The notes below the pieces were generated by a model. That model did no database searches. It was not told the DNA's origin and was given only the letters and a program-made list of their open reading frames with translations. From JBBWZH01 sp035544115 (GTDB lineage Bacteria; Actinomycetota; Actinomycetes; Mycobacteriales; CADCTP01): 64,000 nt of DNA. The stretch lies in contig OY970235.1 of NCBI GenBank assembly GCA_963714145.1, forward strand, positions 5,766,001 through 5,830,000. The letters run 5' to 3'. Of the stretch, positions 59,921-64,000 are shown in pieces. The position numbers and the translations under genes are program-made. Numbering within the stretch: the stretch's first letter is position 1; the number at the start of each line of letters is the position of its first letter.

Positions 59921-61477
59921 TCAGACCGGTGTCACTCCGTGCCGGCGCCGGGAGAAGTGCCGGTCCTTGCCGCGCGCGGCAGCGTACCGCGCGATCAACT
60001 CGGCGCGTAGCTCCTCCGGCTGCACCACCGCGTCCACCACCAGCTCGCTGGCCAGCCGGACGATATCGATGTCCTGCTCGTACTCGGCCCGCCGGGCCTG
60101 GACGAACTCGGCCCGGTCCGCCTCGTCCGGGATCGCCGCGATCTTGTTCGCGTAGACCGCGTTCACCGCCGCCTCGGCGCCCATCACCGCGATCTTGGCG
60201 GTGGGCAGCGCGATCGTGGCGTCCGGCTCGAAGCCGGGGCCGGCCATCGCGTACAGCCCGGCGCCGTACGCCTTGCGCACGACGACGCAGATCTTCGGCA
60301 CGGTCGCCTCGGCGATCGCGGTGATCATTTTGGCGCCGTGCCGGATGATCCCGCCCTTTTCCACCGCGCTGCCGACCATGAACCCCGGGACGTCGGCCAG
60401 GAACAGCAGCGGCACGTTGAACGCGTCGCACAGCTGCACGAACCGGGTCACCTTGTCGGCCGAGTCGTTGAACAGCACGCCGCCCTTGAACATCGGATTG
60501 TTGCCGATCACGCCGATCACCTCGCCGGCCAGCCGGGCGAACCCGACGGTGCTCTCGCGGGCCCAGAGCGCGTGTATCTCGAAATGCGAACTGCCGCCGT
60601 CCGGTGCCGCGTCGACCAGCGCCCGGACGTACCGGCGCATGTCGAACGCCTGCCGCTCGCTGTCCGGCACCAGCGCGCGCAGGTCGCCGCCCGGGGCCTC
60701 GGCCGACTCGGCCGCCGGCGCGGTGCCGGTGTGGTTGGTCGGCAGGTAGGACAGGTAGCGCCGGATCACCTCCAGCGCCGCCAGTTCGGTCTTGACCAGG
60801 AAGTGCCCGACACCGGACTCGGTGCAGTGCATCCGGGCCCCGCCCATCGCCTCCAGCGTGGTCTTCTCCCCGGTCACCATCTCGACCATCCGGTCGCTGC
60901 CCAGGTACATCGAGGCGTTGCCGTCGACCATCGCGACCACGTCGCAGAACGCCGGGATGTAGGCCCCGCCGGCCGCGCTCGGCCCGAACAGCGCGCACGC
61001 CTGCGGAATCGAGCCGGACGCCCGCACCTGGTTCCAGAAGATCTTGCCTGCGCCGCGCCGGCCCGGGAAGAGGTCGACCTGGTCGGTGATCCGGGCCCCG
61101 GCCGAGTCGACCAGGTACACCATCGGGACGCTGGTGGCATAGGCCCGCTCGATGATCCGGATGATCTTCTCCACGGTGCGCGCACCCCAGGAGCCGGCCT
61201 TCACCGTGGAGTCGTTGGCCAGCAGGCAGACCGGCCGGCCGTCGATCCGGGCCGCCCCGGTGATCACCCCGTCCGCCGGCAGGTCACCGGCCGCGACGTT
61301 GGCCAGCATGCCGTCCTCGACGAACGAGCCCTCGTCCACCAGCAGCCGGACCCGGTCCCGGGCGAACAGCTTGCCTTTGGCCTCGTTCGCCGCGTGGTAC
61401 TTCGCGGCACCGCCCTTCTCCACGGTGGCGCGCAGTTCGGCGACGGGTGGGTGCCGCGGCATCGGGTTGTGGCTCAC
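59921..61477 (-). CDS. accD: acyl-CoA carboxylase carboxyltransferase (beta) subunit
   Basis: 518 residues. Features: GKLFARDRVRLLVDEGSFVE, GVITGAARIDGRPVCLLAND, VYLVDSAGARI, WNQVRASGSIPQACALFGPSAAGGAYIPAF (in two parts), then VPLLFLADVPGFMVGSAVEKGGIIRHGAKM, the acyl-CoA and biotin-site segments. It transfers carboxyl from biotin to propionyl- or acetyl-CoA. Its place after the GtrA gene matches accD5 (Rv3280) in Mycobacterium, so a propionyl-CoA role is likely but not shown. The biotinylated alpha subunit is not in the window. Confidence 0.93.
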   Translation of the reverse strand: MSHNPMPRHPPVAELRATVEKGGAAKYHAANEAKGKLFARDRVRLLVDEGSFVEDGMLANVAAGDLPADGVITGAARIDGRPVCLLANDSTVKAGSWGARTVEKIIRIIERAYATSVPMVYLVDSAGARITDQVDLFPGRRGAGKIFWNQVRASGSIPQACALFGPSAAGGAYIPAFCDVVAMVDGNASMYLGSDRMVEMVTGEKTTLEAMGGARMHCTESGVGHFLVKTELAALEVIRRYLSYLPTNHTGTAPAAESAEAPGGDLRALVPDSERQAFDMRRYVRALVDAAPDGGSSHFEIHALWARESTVGFARLAGEVIGVIGNNPMFKGGVLFNDSADKVTRFVQLCDAFNVPLLFLADVPGFMVGSAVEKGGIIRHGAKMITAIAEATVPKICVVVRKAYGAGLYAMAGPGFEPDATIALPTAKIAVMGAEAAVNAVYANKIAAIPDEADRAEFVQARRAEYEQDIDIVRLASELVVDAVVQPEELRAELIARYAAARGKDRHFSRRRHGVTPV

Positions 61478-61580
61478 CTGGCCAGTATCGCCGGGATCGC
61501 CCGACCGGGCCGGGCGGGCACCGTCCGGCCCGCCCGGCCGGCGGTTCGGACCGACCGACCGGACCGGCCCGTCGGCCCGC

Positions 61581-61668
61581 CGGACCGCCGGACCAGACCG
61601 GCCGGACCGCCGGACCAGACCGGCCGGACCGCCGGACCAGACCGGCCGGACCGCCGGACCAGGCCGGC
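61581..61668. repeat. four tandem 22-bp units
   Basis: Units starting CGGACCGCCGGACCAGACC repeat at 61581, 61603, 61625 and 61647, the first three nearly identical. They lie in the 376-bp gap 61478-61853 between the carboxylase gene and the VOC gene. No gene is supported in that gap. Confidence 0.85.
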
Positions 61669-61779
61669 CGGCGGGCCGGATCGGACCCGCCGGGCGAATG
61701 TTCCAGCGCGGCGATTCCGTGCTCGTCTTTGTCGCTGAGCTGTGTCAGGGTGCTGGCCGTCAAGCGAACGAGGAGCCAG

Positions 61780-61834
61780 GGGGTGTCTGACGGATCTTCG
61801 GCGGGCATCTACCGGGAATCCATCAGACAGCCCC
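61780..61834 (+). promoter_or_regulatory. leader hairpin 20 bases before the VOC gene
   Basis: Bases 61780-61795 pair with 61818-61834 in a stem of 4 + 7 + 4 bp, with one mismatch, one bulge and a 22-base loop. The arms read GGGG-TGTCTGA-GGAT and ATCC-TCAGACA-CCCC. It lies just before the ribosome site of the VOC gene (CTGGAGG), so it may control its translation or be a binding site. Confidence 0.45.
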
Positions 61835-61853
61835 TACCGGCTGGAGGCCGAAA

Positions 61854-62645
61854 GTGAGCGAGCGCACCTCATTCCCGGCGGGAACCCCGTCCTGGGTCGA
61901 CCTCATGACGAGTGACCCAGAAGGCGCGCGCACGTTCTACGCGGGGGTCTTCGGCTGGGAAATGGACGTAAATCCCGACCCGGACACCGCCAACTACACG
62001 ACCGCCATGCTGCACGGCAAGCGCGTCGCCGGGCTCGGCGGCTGGGCCGTTCCGGACGGCGTGCCGACCGTCTGGACCACCTACTTCGCCAGCGACGACG
62101 TGGACAAGACCGCGGCCCGGATCCGCGAGCACGGTGGCAGCTTCCTGATCGAGCCGATGACGGTGCTCGAGGCCGGCCGGATGGCGCTGGCCACCGACCC
62201 GACCGGCGCGGCCTTCGGCATCTGGCAGGCCGGCTCGCACACCGGCGCCGAGATCGTGAACGAGCCCGGCACGGTCATCTGGAACGAGCTGGCCACCCGC
62301 GACCTGGACACGGCCACCGAGTTCTACGCGGCGGTGTTCGGGCTCACCGTCGGAGACCTGGAGATCACCGGCGAGGACAGCATGCGCTACCGCACGCTGA
62401 ACCTCGACGACAAGCTCGTGGCTGGCGCGCTGCAGCTGGACGACTCCTGGGGCACCGCGGCCACACCGCACTGGATGACCTACTTCGCGGTAGCCGGCAC
62501 GGACGCCGCGGTGGCCCGTGCGATCGCGCTGGGCGGCACCGCGCCGGTCCCGGTGACCGACTCACCGTACGGCCAGTTCGCCGTGTTGACCGACCCGCAG
62601 GGCGGCACGTTCGCGATCATCACCACCAGCGGCGAGACCGACTGA
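61854..62645 (+). CDS. VOC superfamily (glyoxalase-like) two-domain protein
   Basis: 263 residues with two betaalphabetabetabeta modules (about 8-120 and 135-260). Features: PSWVDLMTSDPEGARTFYAGVFGWE, GLGGWAVPDG, TDPTGAAFGIWQ; and the second copy NELATRDLDTATEFYAAVFG, TYFAVAGTDAAVARA. Proteins of this type are often called CFP-30B-like hydroxylases or glyoxalases, but their metal and substrate differ; activity cannot be given. CTGGAGG precedes the GTG at 61854. Confidence 0.87.
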   Translation: MSERTSFPAGTPSWVDLMTSDPEGARTFYAGVFGWEMDVNPDPDTANYTTAMLHGKRVAGLGGWAVPDGVPTVWTTYFASDDVDKTAARIREHGGSFLIEPMTVLEAGRMALATDPTGAAFGIWQAGSHTGAEIVNEPGTVIWNELATRDLDTATEFYAAVFGLTVGDLEITGEDSMRYRTLNLDDKLVAGALQLDDSWGTAATPHWMTYFAVAGTDAAVARAIALGGTAPVPVTDSPYGQFAVLTDPQGGTFAIITTSGETD

Positions 62646-62664
62646 GCCGGCGACCACCGCCGCT

Positions 62665-62693
62665 GGTGGGCGCGGCCGCGTGCCACGCCCACC
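62665..62693. terminator. hairpin between convergent VOC and MoeA-like genes
   Basis: GGTGGGCG (62665-62672) pairs with CGCCCACC (62686-62693) over a GC-rich 13-base loop, in the 93-bp gap between two converging genes. Confidence 0.5.
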
Positions 62694-62738
62694 CACGCTG
62701 TGCGCTCCCCGGCCGGGCGGGCCGCCGGGCTCCGCCGG

Positions 62739-63986
62739 TCAGGCGTCCGGGAGCAGGAGCTGGGGGGTCGGTTCGCCCTTCCAGCCGGGCCGGATGACGA
62801 CCAGGCTGTCGGCCTGCGCGGCGCCCCACAGGTTGGCCGGACGGTCCCGGCCGAGCAGCTCGACCGCACCGGCGGCCGCCTTGCGGGCTGGCAGGATCCG
62901 GGTGACCTGCTCGGACGCGATCGACCTCGGCGCCTGCAGGGTGGCCAGCGGCAGGGTCGGCAGCCGCCGCCCGCCGAGCCCGGCCAGCAGCGGCCCGAGC
63001 AACGTCAGCGCGGCCACCAGCGCCGCGTAGGGGTTGCCCGGCAGGCCGACCAGCCAGCGGCCGTCCGGCAGCTGGGCCAGTTGCTGCGGGTGCCCGGGCC
63101 GGCAGGCGACGCTGGGCACCAGCAGCCGGGCGCCCATCTCGCGCAACGTGTCCCGGAGCCGGTCGGCCGGCCCGCGGGCGGCGCTGCCGCAGGTGACCAG
63201 CACGTCCGCGGTGCTCGCGGCCAGCGCGCTGCCCAGCACGTCGGCCGGCCCGTCCGCGACGAACTCGGTGGCCCGCAGGTCGCCGCCCAGCCAGCGGACC
63301 AGGCCGGGCAACTGCAGGCCGACCCCGTCCCGCACCATGCCGGCGCCGGACAGTCCACTGTGGATGATCTCGTCGCCGGTGAGCACCGCGGCCACGGTCG
63401 GCCGGCGCCGGATCGCGAGTTCGTCCAGACCGACCATCGCGGCCAGCCCGAGCAGGGTCGGGGTGACCGGCGCTCCGGCCGGCATCAGGTCGGCCGCCGC
63501 CGGCGCCCCCTCGCCCATCCGCCGGATGTTCAGCCCCGGCGGCACGGAGCCGTCCACCTTGTCGTCGGTATGGACGGCCCGCTCGTAGGTGAGCACGGCC
63601 ACCGCGCCACGCGGCACGCCGGCCCCGGTACCGATCTCGACCGCCTCGTCCGGCGCGATCGGGTCCGGGTAGATCTCGCCGGCCAGCACCCGGCCGACCA
63701 GCCGCCAGGGACCCTGCTCGGAGCCCACCGCGTAGCCGTCCATCGCGGAGTTGTCGAACGCCGGCAGCGGGGTCAGTGCCCGTAACGGCTCGGCCAGCGT
63801 CGCGCCACCGGCTTCGACCAGCGGCACGGTCCGCGCCGGCAGCGGCTCGGCCACCGCGTACGCCGTGGTCCGGGCCGAGGCCCAGGCCACGTCGTCGGCA
63901 CCGCAGCCGGGCACCGCCCGGCCCGGCCCGGCGGCCGCCCGGCCGGAGCCGGTTGCCGGCGCGGGCACCTGCGCCCGGTCGGCCAC
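62739..63986 (-). CDS. divergent MoeA-like molybdopterin biosynthesis protein, may extend beyond window
   Basis: 415 residues from GTG 63986; the frame stays open to the window edge, so the true start may lie outside. MoeA features kept: PLPAFDNSAMDGYAV, EIGTGAGVPRGAVAVLTYE, AAVLTGDEIIHSG and LVGLPGNPYAA. But the catalytic TSGGxS-type box reads VTCGSAARGPAD, and the RDSN box reads MVRDGVG. MoeA inserts molybdenum into adenylated molybdopterin. Changes at those sites suggest altered or lost activity; its partner genes are not visible. Confidence 0.75.
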   Translation of the reverse strand: MADRAQVPAPATGSGRAAAGPGRAVPGCGADDVAWASARTTAYAVAEPLPARTVPLVEAGGATLAEPLRALTPLPAFDNSAMDGYAVGSEQGPWRLVGRVLAGEIYPDPIAPDEAVEIGTGAGVPRGAVAVLTYERAVHTDDKVDGSVPPGLNIRRMGEGAPAAADLMPAGAPVTPTLLGLAAMVGLDELAIRRRPTVAAVLTGDEIIHSGLSGAGMVRDGVGLQLPGLVRWLGGDLRATEFVADGPADVLGSALAASTADVLVTCGSAARGPADRLRDTLREMGARLLVPSVACRPGHPQQLAQLPDGRWLVGLPGNPYAALVAALTLLGPLLAGLGGRRLPTLPLATLQAPRSIASEQVTRILPARKAAAGAVELLGRDRPANLWGAAQADSLVVIRPGWKGEPTPQLLLPDA

Positions 63987-64000
63987 CGGCGTGTTCTTCC

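Noticed and set aside
61670..61790. Short plus-strand ORF (MFQRGDSVLVF...) before the VOC gene
   Set aside because: No ribosome site and it ends in the leader hairpin; no family resemblance.
1..64000. Insertion sequences, integrases, prophage or tRNA-linked attachment sites as the source of the glycan region
   Set aside because: No transposase or integrase motifs, terminal inverted repeats or tRNA genes were seen; codon use looks uniform across the region.

Overview
The window is very GC-rich, with codon third positions almost all G or C, many GTG starts and dense four-base start/stop overlaps. It carries coenzyme F420 genes, an Scr1-type regulator and a rhamnose/heptose wall-glycan locus. 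This suggests a filamentous actinobacterium, most likely Micromonosporaceae (Actinoplanes or a relative). The genus is inference.

Layout. (1) 1-5.3 kb: the end of cofD, cofE, a divergent cluster of tiny genes around an Scr1-like (XRE/DUF5753) regulator, and a serine hydrolase. (2) 5.3-13.4 kb, minus strand: hddA and gmhA (heptose phosphates), two GT4 glycosyltransferases, a WbbL-type rhamnosyltransferase, a ManB-type nucleotidyltransferase and a DNA glycosylase. The WbbL-type gene and one GT4 are broken by many small indels between 7.95 and 9.61 kb. (3) 13.5-34.9 kb: a surface-polysaccharide region with a SpoIID protein, several glycosyltransferases, methyltransferases, a flippase-like protein, an acetyltransferase, a UDP-xylose-synthase-like enzyme, a large membrane protein, a Wzm/Wzt-type ABC exporter and a repeat-rich secreted amidase. 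(4) 35.9-40.8 kb: rmlD-rmlB, an LCP glycan ligase and a TIGR03089 protein. (5) 40.8-51.2 kb: a CoA-transferase operon, a GAF-PAS-GGDEF protein, an acyl-CoA dehydrogenase, UDP-glucose dehydrogenase, a giant membrane protein and a CoA-binding protein. (6) 51.2-61.5 kb: purK-(52-aa ORF)-purE, a degenerate GGDEF-like protein divergent from a sigma/zinc-finger fusion, an acyl-CoA dehydrogenase, GtrA, a two-component system and an acyl-CoA carboxylase beta subunit. (7) A VOC protein and a divergent MoeA-like protein.

The backbone order (cofD, cofE, manB, wbbL, rmlD, LCP, TIGR03089, acyl-CoA dehydrogenase, purE, purK, GtrA, accD) follows, as I remember it, M. tuberculosis Rv3261-Rv3280. The roughly 27 kb glycan region sits between wbbL and rmlD, which are neighbours in Mycobacterium. 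The genes can be read as one programme: precursor synthesis (dTDP-rhamnose, GDP-heptose or GDP-mannose, UDP-glucuronate and UDP-xylose), assembly by glycosyltransferases on a lipid carrier, export by Wzm/Wzt, attachment to peptidoglycan by LCP, and wall remodelling by the amidase and SpoIID protein.

Non-coding features include two long intergenic arrays of about 20-bp units built on a GGTGACG core, several in-frame minisatellites, strong hairpins after the SpoIID and LCP genes, a short Cys-Cys leader ORF before the CoA transferase, and a 52-codon ORF joining purK to purE by ATGA overlaps at both ends. I saw no rRNA, tRNA, CRISPR array, insertion sequence or integrase.
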